A DNA stretch of 49,441 nucleotides, from the NCBI GenBank assembly GCA_017436325.1, contig JAFSDI010000015.1, forward strand, positions 1 through 49,441. The letters are read 5' to 3'. This stretch comes from Alphaproteobacteria bacterium (GTDB lineage: Bacteria > Pseudomonadota > Alphaproteobacteria > Rs-D84). Each line of letters opens with the position of its first letter. Within the stretch, counting starts at the first letter, position 1. Below the pieces are notes generated by a model. That model was given only the letters and a program-made list of their open reading frames with translations. It had not been told where the DNA came from and ran no database searches. The translations under genes were made by a program, and so were the position numbers. This document shows positions 15,959-23,267 of the stretch, one piece after another.

Positions 15959-17305
15959 ATGAAAAAGTTATTGTCTGTATTGTTGGGCTTGTTGTGTGTG
16001 GTTGCTGCAAATGCAGCACAAATCGCCAACGTAGAATATGTGCATAAAATGATAGAGCATAAATGGGATATATCTGTACCTTATAATCCAAATTTGTCAG
16101 ATGTGCGAAAAATTGCGAATATGAAATACTTGCTGACGGCGATTGATGTTGCAAATGAAATTTTAAACGGCGAAAAGACAACTGATTATGGTAATGGCGA
16201 ATTTGCAACAACCCAAATTGCCGACACAGTCGCCACAAACACCGCGGTGGAAACGTTGGTGAAGAAAATTGATAAAGGTCCAGAATTCACCCTGACAACG
16301 ACGCCCGATACCAACAGTTTTGAATTTTCAATCAGTGCGGCGGGTGAATTTGTGGTTGACTGGGGCGATGGCACAGTTGAAACGATAACAAAACCCGATA
16401 CAACAAACACAACATATTCGCACAATTATTCCACCGCTGACGAATACACAATCGGCCTCAGTGGTCAGGCTACGGCATATAATACCAGCACATCCACCGC
16501 TGCGATAAGTTTTTATGTCGGTTCTAACACAAGTGCGAAAGAAACCAACGTAAAAAAAATCGCATCGATTGATGGCTCACTGGGTGCAATATTTGGAACA
16601 CTCAGCAGTGATACAAATAACCAACCAAGATTTTATTATACATTTTCTGGTGCAACCAATATGACCGGTTCAATACCCGCAAACCTATTTACTGGCATAT
16701 CTGGCGCACCAGCAAGTCGTATGTTCGACAGCACCTTTTATAAATGCAGTGGTTTGACTGGCGCAATTCCCGATGGATTATTTGGTAATCTAACTGGCGC
16801 ACCTGCAAGTTATATGTTCAACTACACCTTTTATAAATGCAGTGGTTTGACTGGCGCAATTCCCGATGGTTTATTCGCTGGCATCTCTGGCGCACCAGCA
16901 GAGTATATGTTCAGCAGCACCTTTTCTGGTTGCAGTGGTTTGACTGGTGCGATCCCCGCTGGATTATTTGCGGGTATATCTGGCGCACCAGCATATGCTA
17001 TGTTCGACAGCACCTTTTATGGTTGCAGTGGTTTGACATCAATCCCAGAAAACCTGTTTGGTGATATTTCTGGTACGTTATATGGTCATGAGTTATTTGC
17101 AATGTTTGCGGGATGCACATCCTTAACTGGGCCGTCTGCGCGTATAAATGGGCAATACTTGTATGAAATATGGCCTGATGCACTTTTTCTCAATGCTACA
17201 GGTTCTTATGACATTGGGCCTTATTATCATTGTACAGGTCTGTCAGATTACAATCAGATACCCCATCAATGGAAAGGGTATGTTGACTACATAGGTGGTT
17301 TGTAA
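15959..17305 (+). CDS. Exported BspA-like repeat surface protein
   Basis: 448 residues. Signal peptide MKKLLSVLLGLLCVVAANA, then a short IANVEYVHKMIEHK stub. A beta-rich region with FVVDWGDGTVETI follows, a PKD-like or surface-domain motif. Four tandem 31-residue repeats come next (about residues 249-371) of the form GAPAxxMFxxTFxxCSGLTG with AIPDGLFAGIS, like the MF..CSSLT repeats of DUF285/BspA surface proteins. The DNA period is 93 bp and copies are nearly identical, so copy number may vary. GGAGGA sits 8 bases before the ATG. Probable role: exposed adhesin or matrix protein (inference). Confidence 0.75.
   Translation: MKKLLSVLLGLLCVVAANAAQIANVEYVHKMIEHKWDISVPYNPNLSDVRKIANMKYLLTAIDVANEILNGEKTTDYGNGEFATTQIADTVATNTAVETLVKKIDKGPEFTLTTTPDTNSFEFSISAAGEFVVDWGDGTVETITKPDTTNTTYSHNYSTADEYTIGLSGQATAYNTSTSTAAISFYVGSNTSAKETNVKKIASIDGSLGAIFGTLSSDTNNQPRFYYTFSGATNMTGSIPANLFTGISGAPASRMFDSTFYKCSGLTGAIPDGLFGNLTGAPASYMFNYTFYKCSGLTGAIPDGLFAGISGAPAEYMFSSTFSGCSGLTGAIPAGLFAGISGAPAYAMFDSTFYGCSGLTSIPENLFGDISGTLYGHELFAMFAGCTSLTGPSARINGQYLYEIWPDALFLNATGSYDIGPYYHCTGLSDYNQIPHQWKGYVDYIGGL
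16703..17073 (+). repeat. 93-bp tandem repeats inside the surface protein gene
   Basis: Four successive units, the first two starting at 16703 and 16796, keep the reading frame (31 codons). Each encodes a GAPA..MF..TF..CSGLT unit. The first and second share long identical stretches, pointing to recent duplication or unequal recombination. The last unit is degenerate and one codon shorter. Confidence 0.85.
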
Positions 17306-17328
17306 GTGATAATATTTTATGTTTTTTC

Positions 17329-17388
17329 TTGATTTTTTGGTTTTTTTGGGTAATAATGTTGCCCGCACAACACCCTTGGAGGTTGTGC
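17329..17388 (+). promoter_or_regulatory. rplY promoter and 5' UTR hairpin
   Basis: TTGATT (17329-17334) and TAATAA/AATAAT (17351-17357) put the start near 17364. The UTR opens with a 7-bp hairpin, GCACAAC (17365-17371) with GTTGTGC (17382-17388), about 30 bases before the ATG. It may be a binding site for feedback by L25, or only protect the 5' end. Confidence 0.45.
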
Positions 17389-17420
17389 ATACGTCAAAAA
17401 AACAATAAAAGGAATTAAAA

Positions 17421-18002
17421 ATGGCAATTAATTTAAATGCAGAAATTCGCAATGTTGCTGGCAAGGGGGCCGCACGTAGCATCCGCAAAAATAAAAATAT
17501 CCCTGCTGTTATTTATGGGGAAAAGAAAGCACCTGTTTCAATTGAATTGAATGGTCGTGAATTCGAATTATTGTTGAAAACCCCAGGGTTGCGGACAAAA
17601 TTATTCCAAATCAAAACCGCAGAAGGTACAGAGGATGCAATGTTGATGGATGTTCAATATAATCCTGTGTCTGATGCCGCAATGCATGCTGATTTTAAAC
17701 GTATCGATGTTAAAAAACCAGTTAACGTTGTTGTGCCGGTCGAAGTTATTAACGCAGAAATTTCTAAAGGATTGAAATTGGGCGGTACATTGAACTTTGC
17801 AGTACGTAAAGTTGCTTTGCGCGGTTTGGTTGATGTTATTCCAGAAAAAATTATCATTGATTTGGCAAACTTGTCAATTGGTGATGTGGTTCACGGAACT
17901 GATTTAGTTTTGCCAGATGGCGTTGAATTAGGCTTGCATCAGGCAGATTTAGCATTTGCAATCATTGGTGGTAAAATGCCAGATGAAACAAAAAATGCAT
18001 AA
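17421..18002 (+). CDS. rplY: 50S ribosomal protein L25/general stress protein Ctc
   Basis: Binds 5S rRNA in the central protuberance. 193 residues, the long two-domain (TL5/CTC) form. The N-terminal L25 domain has GKGAARSIRKNKNIPAVIYGEKK and VQYNPVSDAAMHADFKRID. The C-terminal domain has PVEVINAEISKGLKLGGTL and LANLSIGDVVHGTDLVLPDG. An AAAAGGA site precedes ATG 17421. The usual partner pth is not next to it. A strong terminator follows. Confidence 0.96.
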   Translation: MAINLNAEIRNVAGKGAARSIRKNKNIPAVIYGEKKAPVSIELNGREFELLLKTPGLRTKLFQIKTAEGTEDAMLMDVQYNPVSDAAMHADFKRIDVKKPVNVVVPVEVINAEISKGLKLGGTLNFAVRKVALRGLVDVIPEKIIIDLANLSIGDVVHGTDLVLPDGVELGLHQADLAFAIIGGKMPDETKNA

Positions 18003-18011
18003 TTGATATTT

Positions 18012-18037
18012 AAACCGTCCGTTTGGACGGTTTTTTT
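18012..18037 (+). terminator. rplY terminator
   Basis: AAACCGTCC (18012-18020), GTTT, GGACGGTTT (18025-18033) and a seven-base T run. Confidence 0.9.
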
Positions 18038-18109
18038 GTTCTAATTTATAATTTTCGTGCTTGCTTTTATTTTTAGGTTTCTATATAATAACCTTCGCGA
18101 AAGCAAAAT

Positions 18110-18197
18110 GGAGCGTTGGCAGAGTGGTAATGCAGCAGATTGCTAATCTGTGACCGAAATTTTTGGTCCATAGGTTCGAGTCCTATACGCTCCGCCA
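18110..18197 (+). tRNA. tRNA-Ser(GCT)
   Basis: 88 bases with CCA encoded. The acceptor stem is GGAGCGT with ACGCTCC. The anticodon loop within CAGATTGCTAATCTG gives anticodon GCT (reads AGC/AGU). A long variable arm and a GGTTCGAGTCC T-arm are typical of serine tRNA. Confidence 0.96.
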
Positions 18198-18205
18198 CAA
18201 ATTCA

Positions 18206-18229
18206 ACCCACCTTTTGGTGGGTATTTTT
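18206..18229 (+). terminator. Terminator after tRNA-Ser(GCT)
   Basis: ACCCACC (18206-18212), TTTT, GGTGGGT (18217-18223) then ATTTTT. Confidence 0.85.
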
Positions 18230-18234
18230 GTTGC

Positions 18235-18264
18235 TTGACTTTTGTCGCGGGCTTGTGGTAAACT
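18235..18264 (+). promoter_or_regulatory. cysS operon promoter
   Basis: TTGACT (18235-18240), 18-base spacer, TAAACT (18259-18264). The predicted start, about 18271, is 3 bases before the ATG of the poly-Cys leader peptide. Confidence 0.65.
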
Positions 18265-18273
18265 GAAATCGTT

Positions 18274-18312
18274 ATGACAATTAGGTTTATTAATTTTTAC
18301 TGTTGTTGTTAA
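18274..18312 (+). CDS. Poly-cysteine leader peptide MTIRFINFYCCC upstream of cysS
   Basis: A 12-codon open frame ends in three consecutive TGT Cys codons and TAA. It lies 89 bases before cysteinyl-tRNA synthetase and starts about 3 bases after the predicted transcription start, so it would be read without a ribosome site. A hairpin, GCAAAC (18323-18328) with GTTTGC (18335-18340), follows the stop. By analogy with leaderless polycysteine uORFs that act as cysteine-responsive attenuators in mycobacteria, low charged tRNA-Cys would stall the ribosome here and raise cysS expression. There is no T run after the hairpin, so the control could act on translation or through Rho rather than an intrinsic terminator. 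Confidence 0.7.
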   Translation: MTIRFINFYCCC

Positions 18313-18401
18313 TTTTTATTTTGCAAACTTTTTTGTTTGCCCTGTTCTCATAAAATCATATATCATATTCAATACTAACTATTAATCGAGAGGAATGCAT
18401 T

Positions 18402-19826
18402 ATGGCAATAAGACTATTTAATACAATGACACGAAAACTAGAAGAATTTAAGCCTTTGGTCGAAGGAAAAGTCGGGTTCTATTCATGTGGCCCAACGGTT
18501 TATCATTATACTCATTTGGGTAATTTGCGTACGTTTTTGCATAATGATTTTTTAAAGCGGATGTTCTTGGCCAATGGTTATGATGTTAGACACGTGATGA
18601 ATATTACTGATGTTGGACATTTGACTAATGATGAAAATGATAGTGGTGAAGATAAAATGGAAAAAGGTGCCGCACGTGATAATAAATCTGTGTGGGAAAT
18701 TGCACAATTTTATAAAAATGAATTCTTGCGTGATTATAATGACTTGAATATGTTGCCACCAACTGTTATGCCACACGCAACAGACTATATAAAAGAACAA
18801 ATTGAATTGGTTCAGAAATTAGAAGAAATGGGGTATACATATGAAATACCAAATGATGGTATTTATTATGATACTTCAAAGTTTGTTAATTATGGTGCGC
18901 TGACAGGTGGCAGTTTGTCAGGTAATCGTGCGGGGGCACGTGTTGACTTTAATGATGAAAAACGTAATCCATACGATTTTGCACTGTGGAAATTTTCACC
19001 CAAAGATGTAAAACGACAAATGGAGTGGGACAGCCCATGGGGGGTCGGATTCCCAGGCTGGCACGCGGAATGCAGCGCGATGAGTATGAAATTGCTGGGG
19101 AATCACTTTGATATTCATACAGGTGGTGAAGATTTGTCGCGTGTACATCATGCAAATGAAATTGCACAAAGCGAACCTATTACCGGTGCGCCATGGGTGA
19201 ATTTGTGGTTGCACTATAGTTTCTTGTTGGATAAGTCAGGTGAAAAAATGGCTAAATCCAAAGGCGAATTCTTGGGGATGGATGCAGTGCGTACACGCGG
19301 ATATGACCCGATGGTTTATCGCTATTTTGTTGCAATGGGGCATTATCAATCACAATTGGCTTTTTCGTGGGAAACAATGGATGCAACCGCAAAAAGTTAT
19401 GCTAATTTGGTGCGCCGTGTTGCAGACTTGTTGTCGGCAAAAGATGAAACCGTAGATACGGATGTTTATAATAAATGGCGCAATGATATGATTGCGGCTA
19501 TGTCGGACAACTTGAAAACAGCAAGCGTTTTAGTATTAGTCCAAGATTTTGCGAAGTCTGATGAAATAAATAATGCAACTAAACTGGCGCTGATGAATTT
19601 TGTTGATGAATTACTGGGGTTGCAGTTTGTTGACCGCGCAAAAAAATTGGTCTTGTTGGAACAGGAAGCTGCCCCAGATGAAATTGTTGCATTGGCACAA
19701 CAACGTGCAGAAGCTAAAACAAACAAAGATTGGGGAATGGCAGATAGCTTGCGGGCACAAATCGATGCAGCTGGTTGGACAATATTGGATACTAAAGATG
19801 GCTATAAAATCGTAAAAAAGGTATAA
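18402..19826 (+). CDS. cysS: Cysteinyl-tRNA synthetase
   Basis: Class I synthetase, 474 residues. YSCGPTVYHYTHLGNLRTF holds the zinc Cys and the HIGH motif (HLGN). NITDVGHLT, GWHAECSAMSM, HTGGEDL and HHANEIAQSE supply the zinc site and active-site pocket. The KMSKS loop is KMAKSKGEF. The C-terminal helical domain ends in WTILDTKDGYKIVKK. ATG 18402 follows GAGAGGA. The preceding leader of about 130 bases holds the poly-Cys uORF. Confidence 0.97.
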   Translation: MAIRLFNTMTRKLEEFKPLVEGKVGFYSCGPTVYHYTHLGNLRTFLHNDFLKRMFLANGYDVRHVMNITDVGHLTNDENDSGEDKMEKGAARDNKSVWEIAQFYKNEFLRDYNDLNMLPPTVMPHATDYIKEQIELVQKLEEMGYTYEIPNDGIYYDTSKFVNYGALTGGSLSGNRAGARVDFNDEKRNPYDFALWKFSPKDVKRQMEWDSPWGVGFPGWHAECSAMSMKLLGNHFDIHTGGEDLSRVHHANEIAQSEPITGAPWVNLWLHYSFLLDKSGEKMAKSKGEFLGMDAVRTRGYDPMVYRYFVAMGHYQSQLAFSWETMDATAKSYANLVRRVADLLSAKDETVDTDVYNKWRNDMIAAMSDNLKTASVLVLVQDFAKSDEINNATKLALMNFVDELLGLQFVDRAKKLVLLEQEAAPDEIVALAQQRAEAKTNKDWGMADSLRAQIDAAGWTILDTKDGYKIVKKV

Positions 19827-19861
19827 ATCATATCATAAAGCAAAAAAATGATAAAAATATC

Positions 19862-19895
19862 TTGAAATTGGGGCAATATTAGTGTATATTGCCCC
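19862..19895 (+). promoter_or_regulatory. trcR promoter overlapped by a 10-bp inverted repeat
   Basis: TTGAAA (19862-19867), 17-base spacer, TATATT (19885-19890). The perfect inverted repeat GGGGCAATAT (19870-19879) and ATATTGCCCC (19886-19895), 6 bases apart, fills the space between the boxes and covers the -10. This is the arrangement of a repressor operator. It is too early in the transcript to be a terminator. Confidence 0.7.
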
Positions 19896-19917
19896 ACGTT
19901 AACAAGAGGAAATTTCC

Positions 19918-20478
19918 ATGAACTATCCATATATGCCTAAATCTACTGCGCTGTGGTTGATTGAAAATACAGCACTTACATTTGAACAAATCTCAGATTT
20001 TTGCGGTCTGCATGAACTTGAAGTAAAAAATATTGCTGATGCGGAAACATATAAAATTCAGCCGCTAAATCCAATTTTAAGTGGTCAATTAACACGCGAA
20101 GATATCGAAAGATGCGAAGCAGATGAAAATGCACGTCTGGTGTTGCGCGATGCTATTGTAACAGCGCAAAAAGCACAAAATAAACGCGGTGTTGGTTATA
20201 CGCCAAAATTGCATCGTCAAAATCGTTTGGGTGGTATTTTGTGGATTCTTAAAAACTATCCTGAATTATCTGATGGTCAGGTTGCACGCTTGATGCGCAG
20301 CACAAATGTTACTGTTGCAGCAGTTCGTAATAAAACACACGCGTCATATTCTATTATACAAATTCAAAGTCCAATTGTTTTGGGGTTAGTGTCAGAATCT
20401 GCAATTCACGATGCGGTCGCAAAAGCGCAGAAAATGGCAAGTACACCAAAAGTTAAAAAGAAGAAAAAAACAAAATAA
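19918..20478 (+). CDS. trcR: DUF1013/TrcR-type cell-cycle regulator
   Basis: 186 residues matching DUF1013 (PF06242), a family I know only from alphaproteobacteria and named TrcR for a cell-cycle transcription role. Text includes MPKSTALWLIENTALTFEQISDFCGLHELEVKNIAD, IQPLNPILSGQLTREDI, and the helix-turn-helix-like RLGGILWILKNYPELSDGQVARLMRSTNVTVAAVRN. The tail is Lys-rich. A good AGAGGA site precedes the ATG. rpoD follows closely. The promoter carries a strong palindromic operator, so self-repression is possible. Confidence 0.88.
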   Translation: MNYPYMPKSTALWLIENTALTFEQISDFCGLHELEVKNIADAETYKIQPLNPILSGQLTREDIERCEADENARLVLRDAIVTAQKAQNKRGVGYTPKLHRQNRLGGILWILKNYPELSDGQVARLMRSTNVTVAAVRNKTHASYSIIQIQSPIVLGLVSESAIHDAVAKAQKMASTPKVKKKKKTK

Positions 20479-20513
20479 CTCGTAGTTAAACCTTTACTAA
20501 AAAGGGCGCTTTG

Positions 20514-22592
20514 ATGGCTAGAAAATTGGATGAAGCAACGCGTTTGTTGATAGAAACTTTGCCTGAAAATTTGCAAAAGTTGGCTTTTAATGCGATGGAT
20601 GTTGGTTATATGTCAAAGTTTGACTTTGATGCAGCAACCGAAGCAGACGAAGTTCCAGAAGAAGAACATGAAGAAGTTCTTGATTTTTTTCAGCAGGATT
20701 TAGAATTAGAAGTTCTGGAAACAGATTCTTATCCGCAAGATTTAGGACGCTATTATGATGATGGCGATGATGAACCACGCGATAAAACACGTAATTTGCT
20801 GAATGCTGATGCAGAACAAGTCGATGTTAATGATGATGATTATGAGCATTATGCAAAGCAACTGGAACGAAGTCAGACAGGGTCTTTGGTGCTGGGGGTG
20901 CAAGATTCTGTTCAATCTTATTTAAAGCAAATTGGTACAGTACAATTGTTAACAGCCGCCGGTGAAGTTGCAATCGCACAACGTATTGAGGCGGCATCAC
21001 GTCTGATGGTATATGGATTATGCGAAAGTCCAATGACTATTCAGGCAATGTTAGATTGGTATCAACAATTGTTAAATGAAGATATTCGTCTGAGATATAT
21101 TGTTAATCTTGAGGTTATGTATTCCAGTGAATCAGAACAAAAATCTTTGGCCGCATTATCTGAAACATTGAAATCTAAAGGCGTTGAGCATGTAGATGAC
21201 TTAGACGATGATGATTTGGATGATTTAGAGGATGCGACTGTTTCTGAAGAAGATGAAGAAGAAATGGAAGATGACGAAGATGGTGTAAAAAAAGAAGATA
21301 CACCACGCAGTACATCGGGTGTCCCTATTCCGGTGATGGAAGATGCTTTGATGCCAATGGTTTTGGATTTGTTTGCAAAAATTAAACGTACATTTAATAG
21401 TATGCAAAAACTGCAGGCAAAGCGTTTGGATAACTTGCTGACATCAGATAAACCAGATGAAGTATTGGAAAAGAAATATACAAAAATGCGTCTGGAATTG
21501 TTTGAACACGTTAGTAAAATTCGCTTAAACGATGACAGAATCGCAGAAATTTTGGAACAATTGACTAAACGCGACCAGTTGTTGATGGGGCTTGAAGGAA
21601 AGCTGTTGCGCCTTGCCATGGCAAATAAAATTAAGCGCGAAGATTTCTTGGCCGAGTATACTGGTAATGAACTGAACCGTAATTGGGTCAAAAACTTGTC
21701 TAAACGCAAGGATTCAGTCTGGGGTAAATTCGCAGAAAAACACGAAGCGGATATTTTGAAGATTCAAGAAGATATTACAGCAATCGCAAATGAAACAGGA
21801 CAGCCTACGTCTGAATATAAAAAAGTTGTAGAATTGGTTCGCCGTGGTCAAAGCGAGGCAGCGCGTGCAAAACGTGAAATGATAGAAGCTAATTTACGAT
21901 TAGTTATTAAATTTGCAAAAAAATCAAGCAATCGTGGATTGGGGTTGGATTTTTCAGATTTAGTCCAAGACGGTAATATCGGATTAATGAAGGCAGTTGA
22001 TAAGTTTGATTATCGTTTGGGAAATAAATTTTCAACATATGCGACAAACTGGATTCAGCAAGGTATTTCACGCAGTATTGCAGATCAAGCGCGAACAATT
22101 AGAATCCCAGTTCATATGATTGATAATATTCATAAAATCCAACGTGCTTCACGTCAATTTATGCATAAGTATGGCCGTCAACCAACTGCAGAAGAATTGT
22201 CAAAGATTATCTATTTGCCTGTTGATAAAATACACAAGGCAATGAAAGTTAATCTGAAGCCAATATCTTTAGAAGCACCTGTCGGAACAGAAGATGACAG
22301 TTCACGATTGGAAATTATTGCGGATGAAACTGCAAAAAATCCTTTTACGTCAGCGGCACAAAAAAATTTACGCAAAATTGTTACTCAGATTTTATCTGAA
22401 TTAGATCCAAAAGAAGAAACTGTTTTGCGCCAGCGATTTGGTATGAGCACTAATAAAACCAGTACATTGGAAGAAGTTGGTGAATATATCGGGGTTACAC
22501 GCGAACGTATTAGACAGATTGAACAAAAAGCACTTAATAAACTGAAACATCCAACACGCGCAAGAAAATTACGCAGCTTTTTGGAAGATTAA
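20514..22592 (+). CDS. rpoD: RNA polymerase primary sigma factor (sigma-70)
   Basis: 692 residues. The N-terminal region 1.1 is followed by an acidic non-conserved region with long Asp/Glu runs (about residues 225-270). Region 2 has GLDFSDLVQDGNIGLMKAVDKFDYRLG, FSTYATNWIQQGISRSIADQARTIRIP. Region 3 has HMIDNIHKIQRASRQF. Region 4.2 has TLEEVGEYIGVTRERIRQIEQKAL for the -35 box. I chose ATG 20514 after AAGGGCG rather than the TTG just before it. In many alphaproteobacteria rpoD follows dnaG; here it follows trcR. Confidence 0.97.
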   Translation: MARKLDEATRLLIETLPENLQKLAFNAMDVGYMSKFDFDAATEADEVPEEEHEEVLDFFQQDLELEVLETDSYPQDLGRYYDDGDDEPRDKTRNLLNADAEQVDVNDDDYEHYAKQLERSQTGSLVLGVQDSVQSYLKQIGTVQLLTAAGEVAIAQRIEAASRLMVYGLCESPMTIQAMLDWYQQLLNEDIRLRYIVNLEVMYSSESEQKSLAALSETLKSKGVEHVDDLDDDDLDDLEDATVSEEDEEEMEDDEDGVKKEDTPRSTSGVPIPVMEDALMPMVLDLFAKIKRTFNSMQKLQAKRLDNLLTSDKPDEVLEKKYTKMRLELFEHVSKIRLNDDRIAEILEQLTKRDQLLMGLEGKLLRLAMANKIKREDFLAEYTGNELNRNWVKNLSKRKDSVWGKFAEKHEADILKIQEDITAIANETGQPTSEYKKVVELVRRGQSEAARAKREMIEANLRLVIKFAKKSSNRGLGLDFSDLVQDGNIGLMKAVDKFDYRLGNKFSTYATNWIQQGISRSIADQARTIRIPVHMIDNIHKIQRASRQFMHKYGRQPTAEELSKIIYLPVDKIHKAMKVNLKPISLEAPVGTEDDSSRLEIIADETAKNPFTSAAQKNLRKIVTQILSELDPKEETVLRQRFGMSTNKTSTLEEVGEYIGVTRERIRQIEQKALNKLKHPTRARKLRSFLED

Positions 22593-22605
22593 TGTTTGTT
22601 TTTGC

Positions 22606-22628
22606 GCCCCACCGTGTTGTGGGGCTTT
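22606..22628 (+). terminator. rpoD terminator/attenuator
   Basis: GCCCCAC (22606-22612), CGTGTT, GTGGGGC (22619-22625), then TTTGTTT. It lies before the kinase-like gene, so that gene may be expressed by read-through. Confidence 0.75.
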
Positions 22629-22651
22629 GTTTAAAACACAAAGGATATAAA

Positions 22652-23245
22652 ATGAAAAAGACTTTATTATTTTGCTTAGGTGAATCAGGTAGTGGAAAGT
22701 CTTATTTTATAAAGAATACTTTACCCGATGGTTTGTTTTATAATTTGCGTTCTGCAACTACGCGCCCAATGCGCAACGGTGAATCCGAAGGCAATCCTTA
22801 TTTCTTTCGTAATGAAGAATATTTTGATACGACACCGTTGGTTACGCGTTTGTGGGTTAATAAAGATTTTTGGTGTGCTGGAAAACCAAAATGGTTGTAT
22901 GGTGTTCCTGAAACAGAGGTTTTAAATCATTTGGGACAAAATCTAATCTATGATGTAATAGAACCAAAGTATGCGCGTCAGATGATTGATTGGTTTGTAC
23001 AAAATGATTTGGCATGCGCATACAATTTTCGTACTGCGTATTTTTTGTCACCGGAAAACAATTTGAAAATCGCTGCAAATCGCGCAAATATGCCAAACGA
23101 TATTGATGTTAGAAAGAATAATACCTGTACACCAGATGATTTTTTAGACGCTGGTTTGCAGATAGATTTTATTTTAAAACCAATTAATAATGTATACGAT
23201 TCGCGATTAATAGAGCATATCGCATTTTTGCAAAAGTATAAATAA
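22652..23245 (+). CDS. Guanylate-kinase-like P-loop protein
   Basis: 197 residues. It begins MKKTLLFCLGESGSGKSYFI with a Walker A and continues RSATTRPMRNGESEGNPYFF, which follows the guanylate kinase nucleotide-binding lobe (the family has S.TTR..R.GE..G..Y.F). After that the protein diverges: FWCAGKPKWLYGVPETEV and NLIYDVIEPKYARQMIDWF replace the usual lid and core. It may be a degenerate or specialised kinase rather than the housekeeping Gmk. ATG 22652 follows AAAGGA. Confidence 0.7.
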   Translation: MKKTLLFCLGESGSGKSYFIKNTLPDGLFYNLRSATTRPMRNGESEGNPYFFRNEEYFDTTPLVTRLWVNKDFWCAGKPKWLYGVPETEVLNHLGQNLIYDVIEPKYARQMIDWFVQNDLACAYNFRTAYFLSPENNLKIAANRANMPNDIDVRKNNTCTPDDFLDAGLQIDFILKPINNVYDSRLIEHIAFLQKYK

Positions 23246-23266
23246 AATCCCCAGATGGGGATTTTA
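23244..23266. terminator. Bidirectional terminator between convergent genes
   Basis: AAAATCCCC (23244-23252), AGAT, GGGGATTTT (23257-23265). The A/T-rich arms let it serve both the kinase-like gene and accDA. Confidence 0.8.
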
Positions 23267-23267
23267 C

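Noticed and set aside
16703..17073. CRISPR-like repeat array
   Set aside because: The 93-bp units are contiguous, have no spacers and encode in-frame protein repeats.
18323..18340. Intrinsic terminator in the cysS leader
   Set aside because: The GCAAAC/GTTTGC hairpin is followed by CCTGTTCTC, not by a T run, so it is not a standard terminator. A regulatory role remains possible by other means.
21062..21709. Minus-strand Ser-rich protein of 215 aa
   Set aside because: It is the antisense shadow of the acidic region of rpoD; the Asp/Glu codons read as Ser/Ile on the other strand.
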